Notes: a model not told the origin generated them from the letters alone. DNA of 64,000 bases from an uncultured Acinetobacter sp. (GCF_943914805.1 NZ_CALUDM010000004.1:1-64000); one strand, 5' to 3'. Numbered from the stretch's first letter, positions 28,944 to 37,566 are shown. Numbers and translations: made by a program.

Positions 28944-29000
28944 GAGGAATTTCCTCGATCATAATCTCGCGGTGACATGCTCCATGGTACGGGGCATCAC
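28944..29000 (+). promoter_or_regulatory. thrS leader: candidate ThrRS-binding operator RNA
   Basis: Two hairpins precede thrS. The upstream one is GAGGAA-T-TTCCTC (28944-28956). The second pairs GTGA and TGCTCC (28972-28975, 28978-28983; CA bulged) with GGGGCA and TCAC (28991-29000), closing a seven-base loop ATGGTAC. As RNA the loop carries U-GGU-A where a tRNA has U33, anticodon 34-36 and position 37; GGU is a threonine anticodon. It ends four bases before the TAAGGA ribosome-binding site. In E. coli, ThrRS represses its own translation by binding such a mimic. Function here is inferred. Confidence 0.6.
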
Positions 29001-29018
29001 TCCTTAAGGATTTTAAAT

Positions 29019-30941
29019 ATGCCAATTATCACATTGCCAAATGGCGATCAAAAAATTTTTGACCAAGCTGTTTCTGTTATGGAAGTCGCTCAAAGTATTG
29101 GGCCTGGACTTGCTAAAAATACAGTGGCAGGAAAAGTAAACGGTCGTTTAGTCGATGCAAGTGATTTAATTAGCGAAGACGCTAGCTTAGAAATTATTAC
29201 ACCTAAAAATCAAGAAGGTGTGGAAATCATTCGTCACTCATGTGCACACTTAGTTGGACATGCGGTAAAACAACTCTTCCCAGAAGCAAAAATGGTGATT
29301 GGTCCTGTCATTGAAGAAGGTTTCTACTATGACATCTGGATGCCACGTCCATTTACATTAGATGATATGGCTGCGATTGAAGAGCGTATGAAAAAGCTCA
29401 TCGATCAGGATTATGATGTCATCAAAAAAATGACACCTCGTGATGAAGTGATTGCAGAATTTACTGCACGTGGTGAAGATTACAAATTACGCTTGATTGC
29501 AGACATGCCTGAAGAAACACAAATGGGCTTGTATTATCATCAAGATTATTTAGATATGTGTCGTGGACCGCATGTACCAAATACTAAATTCTTAAAATCA
29601 TTCAAACTCACTAAAATCTCTGGTGCATACTGGCGTGGTGATGCGAAGAATGAACAATTACAACGTATTTATGGTACGGCTTGGTCAGACAAAAAAGAAT
29701 TAGCTGCCTACATTAAACGTATTGAAGAAGCTGAAAAGCGTGATCACCGTAAAATCGGTAAAGCTTTAGACTTGTTCCATATGCAAGAAGAAGCGCCGGG
29801 TATGGTGTTCTGGCATGCCAATGGTTGGACAATTTACCAAGTGCTTGAACAGTACATGCGTAAAATTCAACAAGACAATGGCTACCAAGAAATTAAAACA
29901 CCACAAATCGTAGACTTTACGCTTTGGGAAAAATCTGGACATGCTGCAAACTATGCAGACAACATGTTTACGACACATTCTGAAAACCGTAACTATGCTG
30001 TTAAACCAATGAACTGCCCATGTCACGTTCAAGTGTTTAACCAAGGTTTGAAGTCATACCGTGATCTTCCTATCCGTTTGGCTGAGTTTGGCTCATGTCA
30101 CCGTAATGAACCATCAGGTTCTTTACACGGGATTATGCGTGTACGTGGTTTTACTCAAGACGATGCACATATTTTCTGTACGACTGAACAAATTGGTAAA
30201 GAAGTTGCGGACTTTATTAAACTGACTTTAGATGTTTATAAAGATTTTGGCTTTGAAGAAGTACAAATGAAACTTTCTACACGTCCTGAAAAACGTGTGG
30301 GCGCTGATGAGCTTTGGGATGTTGCAGAAAAATCTTTGGCAGATGCTTTAGATGAAGCTGGTCTTGAATGGGAAGAGCAACCAGGTGAAGGTGCGTTCTA
30401 TGGTCCTAAGATTGAATTCTCATTAAAAGATTGTTTAGGTCGTATCTGGCAATGCGGTACAATTCAATGTGACTTTAACTTGCCATTACGTTTAGACGCT
30501 TCTTATGTAACAGAAGATAACGATCGTGACCATCCAGTGATGTTACATCGTGCAATTCTTGGCAGTTTTGAACGTTTTATTGGTATACTAATTGAACACT
30601 ACGCAGGCTTTATGCCACCATGGTTGGCTCCAGTCCAAGCATGTGTAATGAATATTACCGATTCTCAGGCGGTTGCATGTGAGCAAGTCGTCGCAAAACT
30701 CAAAGAAAATGGAATTCGAGCAATTTCAGACTTGAGAAATGAGAAAATCGGATTTAAGATTCGTGAGCGTACTTTAGAACGTATTCCATACTTATTGGTT
30801 CTTGGTGACCGTGAAGTAGAAGAAGGTACTGTGAATGTACGTACGCGTTCTGGAAAAAATTTAGGTACTATGTCAATTGATGCATTTGTTGACCTAGTGA
30901 AAGCAGCCGTTGCCGAACGTGGCCGGTATATTGTGGAGTAA
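29019..30941 (+). CDS. thrS: Threonine-tRNA ligase
   Basis: 640-residue class II aminoacyl-tRNA synthetase. N-terminal TGS ([19 protein letters not shown]), the editing domain with [12 protein letters not shown] and the downstream CRGPHVPNT, the catalytic core with zinc cysteine in [11 protein letters not shown], motif 2 in [15 protein letters not shown], motif 3 in [20 protein letters not shown], and an anticodon-binding C-terminus. The frame opens at 28977, but that would translate the leader hairpin; ATG 29019 has TAAGGA upstream and gives the normal start. infC follows after five bases. Likely autoregulated through the leader element. Confidence 0.96.
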   Translation: MPIITLPNGDQKIFDQAVSVMEVAQSIGPGLAKNTVAGKVNGRLVDASDLISEDASLEIITPKNQEGVEIIRHSCAHLVGHAVKQLFPEAKMVIGPVIEEGFYYDIWMPRPFTLDDMAAIEERMKKLIDQDYDVIKKMTPRDEVIAEFTARGEDYKLRLIADMPEETQMGLYYHQDYLDMCRGPHVPNTKFLKSFKLTKISGAYWRGDAKNEQLQRIYGTAWSDKKELAAYIKRIEEAEKRDHRKIGKALDLFHMQEEAPGMVFWHANGWTIYQVLEQYMRKIQQDNGYQEIKTPQIVDFTLWEKSGHAANYADNMFTTHSENRNYAVKPMNCPCHVQVFNQGLKSYRDLPIRLAEFGSCHRNEPSGSLHGIMRVRGFTQDDAHIFCTTEQIGKEVADFIKLTLDVYKDFGFEEVQMKLSTRPEKRVGADELWDVAEKSLADALDEAGLEWEEQPGEGAFYGPKIEFSLKDCLGRIWQCGTIQCDFNLPLRLDASYVTEDNDRDHPVMLHRAILGSFERFIGILIEHYAGFMPPWLAPVQACVMNITDSQAVACEQVVAKLKENGIRAISDLRNEKIGFKIRERTLERIPYLLVLGDREVEEGTVNVRTRSGKNLGTMSIDAFVDLVKAAVAERGRYIVE

Positions 30942-30946
30942 GAAAG

Positions 30947-31498
30947 ATTAAACAGCCTGACCGTAACCAACAACAAGGTGCTAAAAGCAATCGTCCTGCG
31001 TTAAACGATGAGATTAAGGCAAAAGAAGTCCGTCTTGTCGCTGCAGATGGTGAGCAAAAAGGTATCGTAACGCTTGCTGAAGCGTTACGTGCTGCTGAAG
31101 ATGCAGATCTTGACCTTGTTGAGATTGTGGCAAATGCAGAGCCGCCTGTTTGTAAAATCATGGACTTTAACAAACATTTATTTGATCTGAAGCAAAAGCA
31201 AAAAGATGCTAAAAAGAAACAGCATCAAGTTCAGGTTAAAGAAATTAAATTGCGTCCAGCTACAGACGTTGGTGATTACAACATCAAGCTACGTGCCATT
31301 CTGAAATTTCTTGAAGAAGGCAACAAAGTTAAAGTTACTTTGCGTTTCCGTGGTCGTGAAATGGCTCACCAACAGATTGGTCTTGCTCAATTACAAAAAA
31401 TTGAAGCAGATGTGGCTGATTATGGTGTGATCGAACAAGCGCCAAAAATGGAAGGTCGTCAAATGGGTATGTTACTTGGACCGAAAAAGAAAAAGTAA
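30947..31498 (+). CDS. infC: Translation initiation factor IF-3 (ATT start)
   Basis: 183-residue IF-3, which binds the 30S subunit and checks initiator tRNA and start codon. The reading frame is open upstream of the first usual start (GTG 31127) back to ATT at 30947, and that part encodes the family's N-terminal domain: [16 protein letters not shown] and [20 protein letters not shown]. The C-terminal domain has [17 protein letters not shown] and [22 protein letters not shown] initiation is the known basis of IF-3 self-repression. It starts five bases after thrS. An intrinsic terminator follows, so rpmI and rplT are not directly downstream here. Confidence 0.95.
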   Translation: MKQPDRNQQQGAKSNRPALNDEIKAKEVRLVAADGEQKGIVTLAEALRAAEDADLDLVEIVANAEPPVCKIMDFNKHLFDLKQKQKDAKKKQHQVQVKEIKLRPATDVGDYNIKLRAILKFLEEGNKVKVTLRFRGREMAHQQIGLAQLQKIEADVADYGVIEQAPKMEGRQMGMLLGPKKKK

Positions 31499-31515
31499 TC
31501 CTTCATTTGAATCTA

Positions 31516-31545
31516 AAAGCACTGCTCTCAGCAGTGCTTTTTTTA
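31516..31545 (+). terminator. infC terminator
   Basis: Hairpin AAAGCACTGC / GCAGTGCTTT around TCTCA followed by a T run, ending thrS-infC. Confidence 0.88.
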
Positions 31546-31604
31546 TGAGTGAATAAAAACTGAAAATAGAAAGCATTATTCCTTCATTTAAACTAATTTG
31601 AATA

Positions 31605-32003
31605 TTATTCATTTAATTTAGGTCGTGCACCTGCTTCAACAATCGGAATATTGGCTTCAGTTGGAACATAAATAATTTGTTGAATTCTTCCATCACGCAG
31701 TGCTTCACCAAATGCGCCAATAAATTCTTGTTTGCGATATTCTGGATAGTCTTTTGCTGCTTGCCCCACAAGTTTAATGGCTTCTGCACGTAATTTAGCA
31801 CTTTCCAATTCTGCTTTAGCGACTTGGACTTGAATCATTTTTGATTGTTCAGCTTCGGCAAGTGCGGCTTGACCATCCATACCTTGTTTCCAAACTTTGT
31901 AATGTGGCCAAGCAAATAAAAATAAAATAATGAGTGCAACTAGAAATATTGCAGCAATCAGCACAACAAATAGATCTAGATTTTTTTGTCGCATATAGTT
32001 CAT
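31605..32003 (-). CDS. Small membrane protein with an SPFH/stomatin-like tail
   Basis: 132-residue protein: one N-terminal transmembrane helix (about residues 10-31), then a charged, alanine-rich helix (QAALAEAEQSKMIQVQVAKA and on to about 90) and a short tail with FGEALRDGRIQQIIYVPTEA and IPIVEAG. This is like the C-terminal coil and tail of SPFH/stomatin or HflC-type proteins, but the SPFH domain is missing. It may be a reduced scaffold protein. Function unknown. It is alone, convergent with thrS-infC. Confidence 0.6.
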   Translation of the reverse strand: MNYMRQKNLDLFVVLIAAIFLVALIILFLFAWPHYKVWKQGMDGQAALAEAEQSKMIQVQVAKAELESAKLRAEAIKLVGQAAKDYPEYRKQEFIGAFGEALRDGRIQQIIYVPTEANIPIVEAGARPKLNE

Positions 32004-32444
32004 TTTTCACCTATTTTTAATTGGAATAAATATACTTTTTTTAAATATGTATCTGATTTAAAAAATTATATGGTTGCCATTTTTCTGAATCAATACATAT
32101 GATTTCTACAAAGAATTTAACAGCTTATAAGTCCAATAAAAACTATTTTGGAGATTGATTTACAGGGAGACTTAACGGTGCTTAAAAAGAGTCGTGTCAG
32201 TTGTTTATGGTCTAAGCTAGGTTTTTTACGATAAGAGCATGTAAAATAATATTTAATTGGAAATGAGAAAATATTGAATAATATCAAAATACGATATTTC
32301 TATATTTTTTAGACATAGTGATCATCATTTATTTGGTCATAATTGCAAAAAACCTATATTGGCTGGATATTGAATCGTGTTATAAAAGTAAAATATTCCC
32401 CGTTATAAAATTTAGAAATACGTGAAAATGCAGAAGGATGAAAC
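32004..32444. other. Long gene-free intergenic region
   Basis: 441 AT-rich bases between divergent genes (SPFH-tail protein and GST). I found no RNA gene, repeat or convincing operator. A GTG at 32179 behind a GGGAGA opens an 18-codon frame, not supported by anything else. Promoters for both flanking genes must lie here. Confidence 0.4.
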
Positions 32445-33062
32445 ATGATTGATTTATATTATTGGGGTACACCCAATGGTCATAAAATTACTATTGCTTT
32501 AGAAGAAATGGGTTTGGATTATCAAATTTTCCCCATCAATATTTTAGAGAATGATCAGTTTCAACCTGATTTTTTAAGAATCTCGCCAAACAATAAAATC
32601 CCAGCAATTGTTGATCAAGATGGGCCGAATGGCGAAGCGATTTCTGTATTTGAATCAGGTGCAATCTTACAATATCTAGGGCGAAAAACTGGGTTGTTTT
32701 ATCCAAGTAATGAGCAAGATCGTGTTGAGGTTGAACAGTGGCTCATGTGGCAAATGGGTGGTTTTGGTCCAATGCTTGGACAAAATCATCATTTTAGTCG
32801 ATTTGCCAAAGAAAAAATTCCTTATGCGATTGATCGTTATGTCACGGAAACCAAACGTTTGTATGGAATTTTAAATCAACAACTGATTGGGCAAAAATTT
32901 GTAGCAGGTGAGTATTCGATTGCCGATATGGCGATTCTTCCTTGGGTTTTACGCTATGAATGGCAAGGCATTCAGATTGAAGAGTATCCTCATGTCAAAG
33001 AATATATTGAGCGTATAACTGCACGTCCAGCAGTGCAAAGAGCATTATCCATCAAAGTATAA
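32445..33062 (+). CDS. Glutathione S-transferase (YfcG/Nu-class-like)
   Basis: 205-residue GST. The thioredoxin-fold N-terminal half has LYYWGTPNGHKITIALEEM, the cis-proline segment SPNNKIPAIVD and the glutathione-binding FESGAILQYLGRKTG; the helical C-terminal half contains QWLMWQMGGFGPMLGQNHHF and ADMAILPWVLRY. The TPNGHK start and the QMGGFGPM helix are typical of YfcG/YghU disulfide-reductase-type GSTs. It is likely a cytosolic thiol enzyme of stress defence. A strong terminator follows 20 bases after the stop. Confidence 0.88.
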   Translation: MIDLYYWGTPNGHKITIALEEMGLDYQIFPINILENDQFQPDFLRISPNNKIPAIVDQDGPNGEAISVFESGAILQYLGRKTGLFYPSNEQDRVEVEQWLMWQMGGFGPMLGQNHHFSRFAKEKIPYAIDRYVTETKRLYGILNQQLIGQKFVAGEYSIADMAILPWVLRYEWQGIQIEEYPHVKEYIERITARPAVQRALSIKV

Positions 33063-33080
33063 ATATGTTTTTATGCTAAA

Positions 33081-33116
33081 CTCAAAAACCACCCAATCGG
33101 TGGTTTTTGAGTTTTT
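33081..33116 (+). terminator. GST gene terminator
   Basis: Thirteen-base perfect arms CTCAAAAACCACC and GGTGGTTTTTGAG around CAATC, then a T run. Its position shows that the next gene cannot start at 33073 and must begin after it. Confidence 0.88.
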
Positions 33117-33126
33117 GTATTTGGAT

Positions 33127-33420
33127 ATGATAATGAAAGCATTTTTTTTAAATTTAACGCGTATTCTCGAATCTAACTCAAAAATTTATTGGAGTGTGAT
33201 TGTTGCAATTGCGGGATGTTTAATTTTATATGTTGCAGAAATTGTGCATATACAAAGTCTATTTTCCAGCATTCATTCACAAGATCCTGCTGTTATTCGA
33301 GCTACCATTGATCCGATTGCACAGCGCTATGAATGGGCACGTTTTGTGGTATTTGGCCTTGCAGTTTTATGGGCGGTTTTGGAATATTTTAAAACCAAGA
33401 AGCGCTTGAATTTGCAATAA
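33127..33420 (+). CDS. Small membrane protein, unrecognised
   Basis: 97 residues from ATG 33127 (a second ATG lies at 33133). Two hydrophobic stretches, IYWSVIVAIAGCLILYVAEI and FVVFGLAVLWAVLEYF, flank a short charged segment, suggesting two membrane spans. The frame can be read from 33073, but that would put the strong GST terminator inside the gene. I do not recognise the family. It lies 47 bases before yqaA on the same strand and could be co-transcribed. Confidence 0.6.
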   Translation: MIMKAFFLNLTRILESNSKIYWSVIVAIAGCLILYVAEIVHIQSLFSSIHSQDPAVIRATIDPIAQRYEWARFVVFGLAVLWAVLEYFKTKKRLNLQ

Positions 33421-33467
33421 GTAAGATATGTTTTGAAATAAGAATTTTAAATAAGATCAATCGCTAG

Positions 33468-33893
33468 ATGGCCTATTTATTATTGTTTCTTTCCGCATTT
33501 GGTGCGGCGACTTTATTGCCATTGCAGTCTGAGGCTGTTTTACTGGGGCTATTGACACAAGCTAAATATTCGACCTATTTCTTAATTCTCGTAGCGACCA
33601 TTGGCAATGTTTTAGGCTCGTGTGTGAATTGGTATCTCGGTTTAAAAATAGAACAATTTAAGCATAAAAAATGGTTTCCTATTTCCGAAAAAAGCCTGTT
33701 GAAAGCTGAAAAAATCTATCAAAAATATGGGTTTTGGTCATTATTATTAAGCTGGACACCTGTGATTGGCGATCCTATCACTTTAGTAGCTGGATTAATG
33801 AAGGAAAATTTCTGGCGTTTTCTATTGATTGTGACTTTTGCAAAAGGTGGACGTTATCTTTTTATTTATTGGGTGTATTTAGGCATATTCTAA
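33468..33893 (+). CDS. yqaA: YqaA family inner-membrane protein (SNARE-associated/DedA-like)
   Basis: 141-residue protein with about four membrane segments and the VTT/DedA-family pattern: FGAATLLPLQSEAVLLGLL, ATIGNVLGSCVNWYLG, and SWTPVIGDPITLVAGLMK, with the short basic FAKGGRYLFIYW near the end. It matches E. coli YqaA in length and layout. DedA relatives move lipids across the membrane; the function of YqaA itself is not established. It ends just before a bidirectional terminator. Confidence 0.82.
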   Translation: MAYLLLFLSAFGAATLLPLQSEAVLLGLLTQAKYSTYFLILVATIGNVLGSCVNWYLGLKIEQFKHKKWFPISEKSLLKAEKIYQKYGFWSLLLSWTPVIGDPITLVAGLMKENFWRFLLIVTFAKGGRYLFIYWVYLGIF

Positions 33894-33902
33894 AAAGCTT
33901 TA

Positions 33903-33934
33903 AAATTAAAGGCGCTGAGTACGCCTTTAATTTG
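33903..33934. terminator. Bidirectional terminator between yqaA and the TonB-like gene
   Basis: Perfect twelve-base arms AAATTAAAGGCG and CGCCTTTAATTT around CTGAGTA, between convergent genes. Confidence 0.82.
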
Positions 33935-33944
33935 CGCTACAAGC

Positions 33945-34700
33945 TTATTCACAATCATCTTTTTTAAATTGAATTTGATCACTCAAGCTTGATTGTTTAT
34001 AAATCCACAAGGTACGATAAGAACGCTTAACACTGACTTGAGCATGTTCAACAGCTTCAATAACTTGTTGATCTATGACATTTACACCTGAGCGTTTGGT
34101 CAGTTTTACCTGAGTAATTTTACCTTGTTTATTCAACTTAAATTTGAATTTGACTACACGATCTTTATTTTTCAATAGAGATTGATCGAGTGTAAGAGCT
34201 GGCTGTTGAATATAATGGAACGCAACTGATTTATCCTTTTCTTGCTTGATCCAGTTTTTAGAATTGAAATGATAAGTACATTGTTTGACTTGCAATACAC
34301 GATCTTCAGCATTGTTTAAACTTAATGTAAATGTCTGATAACCAATGATAGGAACTGTTTTACCATTCTTTTGCATAGGTTTAACTTTTGCTTCTTCAAC
34401 AGCAGTAATCAATTTTTGATCTAGTGCACGCAAGCCTGTACTTTCTTGCACATTAGCATCAATCACTTTTCCTGCTTTATCTGTTTGTACACGAATAATT
34501 GCAGAACGATCTTCATTCTTTAAATCAGTCGTTTGATAGCTGACTTGAGGGAATTTAACCCATTGAATACGTGTGGTGAGGTATTGAGAATCAGATTGCT
34601 CAGTGGTTGTACCTTCGACTTTAATCGTTGGTAGTTTTTCTGCACCATATGAGTAGATAGGCACATATAAAAGACAACTTAATATAAGAACTTTGTTCAT
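33945..34700 (-). CDS. Secreted protein with two TonB C-terminal-like domains
   Basis: 251 residues from ATG 34700. A signal peptide (KVLILSCLLYVPIYSYGA) is followed by two repeats of the TonB C-terminal fold: SAIIRVQTDKAGKVIDANV with ALDQKLITAVEEAKVKP, and VVKFKFKLNKQGKITQVKL with VIDQQVIEAVEHAQV. There is no proline-rich linker, and the N-terminus looks cleavable rather than anchoring, so it may not work as an ordinary ExbBD-driven TonB. A frame start at 34724 is possible but blurs the signal peptide. Role unknown; cell-envelope location is likely. Confidence 0.72.
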   Translation of the reverse strand: MNKVLILSCLLYVPIYSYGAEKLPTIKVEGTTTEQSDSQYLTTRIQWVKFPQVSYQTTDLKNEDRSAIIRVQTDKAGKVIDANVQESTGLRALDQKLITAVEEAKVKPMQKNGKTVPIIGYQTFTLSLNNAEDRVLQVKQCTYHFNSKNWIKQEKDKSVAFHYIQQPALTLDQSLLKNKDRVVKFKFKLNKQGKITQVKLTKRSGVNVIDQQVIEAVEHAQVSVKRSYRTLWIYKQSSLSDQIQFKKDDCE

Positions 34701-34851
34701 AAAATTGACGATCCATGCATTCATATTGCATGAGTGTTGTTAAATTGGACGAAGTATTTATCGAATTTGCTATTCAATCAATAGAAAATGCATCCAAAGG
34801 CGCATTTTTTTAGTCTCTTCCAAAATATTTTCAAGATATTTATGGATTCAG

Positions 34852-36126
34852 TTAGGGCTTATCTGATGATTCTGTATGACCATGCGTAATATCAACCTTA
34901 AATAAATCTGCTGTTTTTATCCAACTGAGTGCCACGACCGCCATGGTCATACAACCACCAAATACTGTTGCAGCAATGGTTCCCAGATATTTTGCAGCTA
35001 AACCAGATTCAAAAGCACCTAATTCATTGCTGGAAGATACGAACATGCCATTGACTGCTGCAACTCGCCCACGCATATTTTCAGGTGGATAGACCTGTAA
35101 AATCGTTTGGCGAACCACAACTGAAATACTGTCACAAGCGCCAGTCATAGCGAGTGCAAATAATGAAAGCCAAACATGATTTGAAAATGCAAAAAGCAAA
35201 GTAAATATCCCAAAACCTGCAACAGCTAAGAGCATATTTCTCCAAGCATGATGAGTCGGTGGGAATTTGGTCAGTGCAATCATGGTGATGAGCGCACCGA
35301 TCGAAGGCGCAGCACGTAAATAACCTAAACCTTCAGGCCCAACTTTTAAAATATCTTCAGCAAAGATTGGGAGTAGGGCAATGACGCCACCAAACAATAC
35401 AGAAACTAAATCCAGTGAAATTGCCCACAGTACGATTTTAGTTTTCCAGATAAAACGAAAACCTTCACTTAAACTATCCCAAAGATTATCGTGTTCCATG
35501 GTTGGGAATGTACGTTTTTTTAAGAGAGAAATCAGACAGAAGCAAATAAATAAAAGCACTGCAACGGAGAGTAAACTGGTTTCTCGCCCTAACCATGCCA
35601 ACATAAACCCGCCAAGCATAGGCCCAATGATGACGCCACTTTGCCAACCAATTGTCGTCCATGTTGCAGCATTGGTATACAATGCTCTAGGAATGAGAAA
35701 GGGTTTTAATGACGTTGCTGATGGATTATAAAAACCTCGAATTGTTCCTAGCGCAAAAATAACCGCATAAATTCCCCAAGAAAGCGTATTTACACTGATT
35801 TGTCCATGATCATAATTGTGAAATAACCACCAAAGCACTAAAGGTAGGGGGAAAGAGAAGAATAAGCAGACTTTCATAATGCTTTGTTTATTCAACTTAT
35901 CTGCAAAATACCCACCCCATAGCGATAAAGCAATAAATGGAATGGCTTCTGCTAAACCAATCAAACCTAGCGTTAATGGATCTTTTGTAATTTGATAAAG
36001 CGAATAAGCAACAATAATTTCTTGAATGAGAATTGCCAGTGTTAAGCAGAATTGATTGATCGTTACAATTGAAAAATCACGATATCGAAGGGCGGCAAAT
36101 GCATCCTGAGCAGGGTTCATAATCAT
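34852..36126 (-). CDS. MFS transporter (EntS-like, MFS_3)
   Basis: 424-residue permease with about twelve transmembrane segments. It starts DAFAALRYRDFSIVTINQF, has the cytoplasmic loop motif GGYFADKLNKQSIMK between helices 2 and 3, and the later MRGRVAAVNGMF loop typical of the enterobactin-exporter-like MFS_3 group. Substrate unknown; siderophore or drug export is the family norm. A second in-frame ATG stands at 36120. No regulator or siderophore genes are adjacent, though a TonB-like gene follows on the same strand after 127 bases. Confidence 0.85.
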   Translation of the reverse strand: MIMNPAQDAFAALRYRDFSIVTINQFCLTLAILIQEIIVAYSLYQITKDPLTLGLIGLAEAIPFIALSLWGGYFADKLNKQSIMKVCLFFSFPLPLVLWWLFHNYDHGQISVNTLSWGIYAVIFALGTIRGFYNPSATSLKPFLIPRALYTNAATWTTIGWQSGVIIGPMLGGFMLAWLGRETSLLSVAVLLFICFCLISLLKKRTFPTMEHDNLWDSLSEGFRFIWKTKIVLWAISLDLVSVLFGGVIALLPIFAEDILKVGPEGLGYLRAAPSIGALITMIALTKFPPTHHAWRNMLLAVAGFGIFTLLFAFSNHVWLSLFALAMTGACDSISVVVRQTILQVYPPENMRGRVAAVNGMFVSSSNELGAFESGLAAKYLGTIAATVFGGCMTMAVVALSWIKTADLFKVDITHGHTESSDKP

Positions 36127-36288
36127 CTGGCTTTATCATAATGTGATTATTATAGTGTGAATAATGAACATCATGAATCAATTTTATTGTTAATAATACA
36201 ACTCAGCTACTTCTAAATAGATAGATAAAATAACCGCAGTTTTGCTTTTGTTTTATACAAAGATGATTTAGAATATTGCCTCCCTTAC

Positions 36289-36330
36289 CTGCAGGTCGTC
36301 ATCGCAATGGTGCGAACGTACCGAACAGGT
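36289..36330 (+). promoter_or_regulatory. Structured leader of rpmI-rplT
   Basis: The stretch has outer arms CCTG/CAGG, an inner GGTCG/CGTACC pair, and a perfect TCGCA-ATGG-TGCGA hairpin at 36302-36315, ending 17 bases before rpmI. L20 represses rpmI-rplT translation by binding leader RNA in other bacteria; this could be such a site, but I cannot match it to the rRNA target. TAGAAT at 36269-36274 is a possible -10 box. Confidence 0.35.
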
Positions 36331-36346
36331 GTTTAAAGAGGTTGTT

Positions 36347-36541
36347 ATGGCTAAGTTAAAAACTCGCCGTGGTGCAGCTAAGCGATTCAAAGCGACTGCT
36401 AACGGTTTCAAGCGTAAACAAGCGTTCAAACGCCACATTTTGACCAAAAAATCTGCTAAACGTATTCGTCAATTGCGCGGTTGTGTCATGGTTCACGTAA
36501 GTGACATGAATTCAGTTCGTCGTATGTGCCCATACATCTAA
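36347..36541 (+). CDS. rpmI: 50S ribosomal protein L35
   Basis: 64-residue, very basic protein, [20 protein letters not shown] at the N-terminus and [11 protein letters not shown] near residue 40, matching bacterial L35. ATG 36347 follows an AAAGAGG ribosome-binding site; the frame upstream to 36329 is not needed. rplT starts 11 bases after its stop. In E. coli the pair follows infC directly; here about 4.8 kb intervene, so it has its own promoter. Confidence 0.96.
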   Translation: MAKLKTRRGAAKRFKATANGFKRKQAFKRHILTKKSAKRIRQLRGCVMVHVSDMNSVRRMCPYI

Positions 36542-36552
36542 GGAGATTATAA

Positions 36553-36912
36553 ATGGCTCGTGTAAAACGTGGTGTACAGGCTCATCGCCGTCATAAAAAA
36601 ATTCTTGCTCGTGCTAAAGGTTACTATGGCGCGCGTTCACGTGTTTATCGTGTAGCGTTCCAAGCAGTAATTAAAGCTGGTCAATACGCTTACCGTGACC
36701 GTCGTCAAAAGAAACGTCAATTCCGTGCTTTATGGATTGCGCGTATCAATGCTGGTGCTCGTCAAAATGGTTTGTCGTACAGCCGTATGATCGATGGCTT
36801 GAAAAAAGCTCAAGTGATCATCGACCGTCGCGTACTTGCTGACATCGCTATGCATGATTCAGTTGCATTTGCTGCTTTAGCTGAAAAAGCTAAAGGCGCA
36901 TTAGCTGCTTAA
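36553..36912 (+). CDS. rplT: 50S ribosomal protein L20
   Basis: 119-residue basic protein needed early in 50S assembly, with [20 protein letters not shown] and the conserved [20 protein letters not shown], followed by [18 protein letters not shown] and [18 protein letters not shown]. The stop is followed by an intrinsic terminator. L20 usually controls its own operon. Confidence 0.97.
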   Translation: MARVKRGVQAHRRHKKILARAKGYYGARSRVYRVAFQAVIKAGQYAYRDRRQKKRQFRALWIARINAGARQNGLSYSRMIDGLKKAQVIIDRRVLADIAMHDSVAFAALAEKAKGALAA

Positions 36913-36927
36913 TCGTCTTAGATGATT

Positions 36928-36958
36928 AAAAAAGACCGCTTCTTAGCGGTCTTTTTTA
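36928..36958 (+). terminator. rplT terminator
   Basis: Hairpin AAAGACCGC / GCGGTCTTT around TTCTTA with a T run, closing rpmI-rplT. Confidence 0.9.
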
Positions 36959-37009
36959 TGCTTAAAATTTTATTTTCAAACTTCTATTTTCAGACTTTTT
37001 CTTCTAAAT

Positions 37010-37414
37010 CTATTGTGGAAATTTTTCTAAATGAATTTCCCCAAGCCGCCCAAAATATTGCACATTTTTACCTGTAATCCATACGCAATAACCAATACAG
37101 CCTGCTTGATAGGTTAATGCTTTAAATAGCGGATACATGACCTGTCCAGATTGCGCGCCTAAAATAGCTTGTTTAACCAGCGACGCATCAAAATGTTCTG
37201 CAATTGATGTCGGATCTGTTTCAAAATGATGTCGAACACTTTTGCCATTTGGAAAATAATAAGTGGTTTCACCTCGTCGATAATCTACTGTGTAAGATTC
37301 AACGCCGATAGAAATTAATTGCTGAATCACTTCACCAAAATGAATTTCACCAGCGTTGGATTGTTCAAATACAGTGTGAATTGTGGAAATCTGTTCTGAA
37401 GTAAAATCTATCAT
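37010..37414 (-). CDS. DUF1398 family protein
   Basis: 134-residue soluble protein matching the DUF1398 family: ISIGVESYTVDYRRGETTYYF near residue 31, SIAEHFDASLVKQAILGAQSG, and AGCIGYCVWITGKNVQYFGR with a C-terminal EIHLEKFP. E. coli YcgX is a member; the function is not known. It is divergent from a truncated ParB-like gene copy, 59 bases away, which may once have been its partner. Confidence 0.75.
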   Translation of the reverse strand: MIDFTSEQISTIHTVFEQSNAGEIHFGEVIQQLISIGVESYTVDYRRGETTYYFPNGKSVRHHFETDPTSIAEHFDASLVKQAILGAQSGQVMYPLFKALTYQAGCIGYCVWITGKNVQYFGRLGEIHLEKFPQ

Positions 37415-37473
37415 TATAGTTGCTCTAACGATTTCGTTTATTGAATTTGTATCAAATTATAGAGTGTCATTTT

Positions 37474-37566
37474 ATGCGTAAACAATATCATTTTCGAAAA
37501 ATTGATGATGACACCTATATTGGGTATACCATTCAAAATTATTTATTTTTTCGAAATAATATATAG
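37474..37566 (+). pseudogene. Truncated 5' copy of the ParB/sulfiredoxin-like gene
   Basis: The first 29 bases from ATG 37474 are identical to the start of the intact gene at 38767, and the similarity continues with a few mismatches to about 37524. The remnant reads MRKQYHFRKIDDDTYIG, then diverges and stops at 37566. The rest of the gene is missing here. It lies on the opposite side of an unrecognised reverse-strand gene from the full copy, suggesting that DNA was inserted or exchanged between them. It overlaps the 3' end of that gene by 24 bases. Confidence 0.7.

Noticed and set aside
28977..29018. Longer thrS start at ATG 28977
   Set aside because: It would translate the conserved-looking leader hairpin; ATG 29019 has the TAAGGA site and the normal ThrRS N-terminus.
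30665..31173. Reverse-strand frames antisense to the end of thrS and start of infC
   Set aside because: They mirror the codon bias of thrS and infC and have no ribosome-binding site or recognisable domain.
32179..32235. Eighteen-codon frame from GTG 32179 behind GGGAGA
   Set aside because: Too short, no recognisable product, and the surrounding intergenic sequence shows no coding character.
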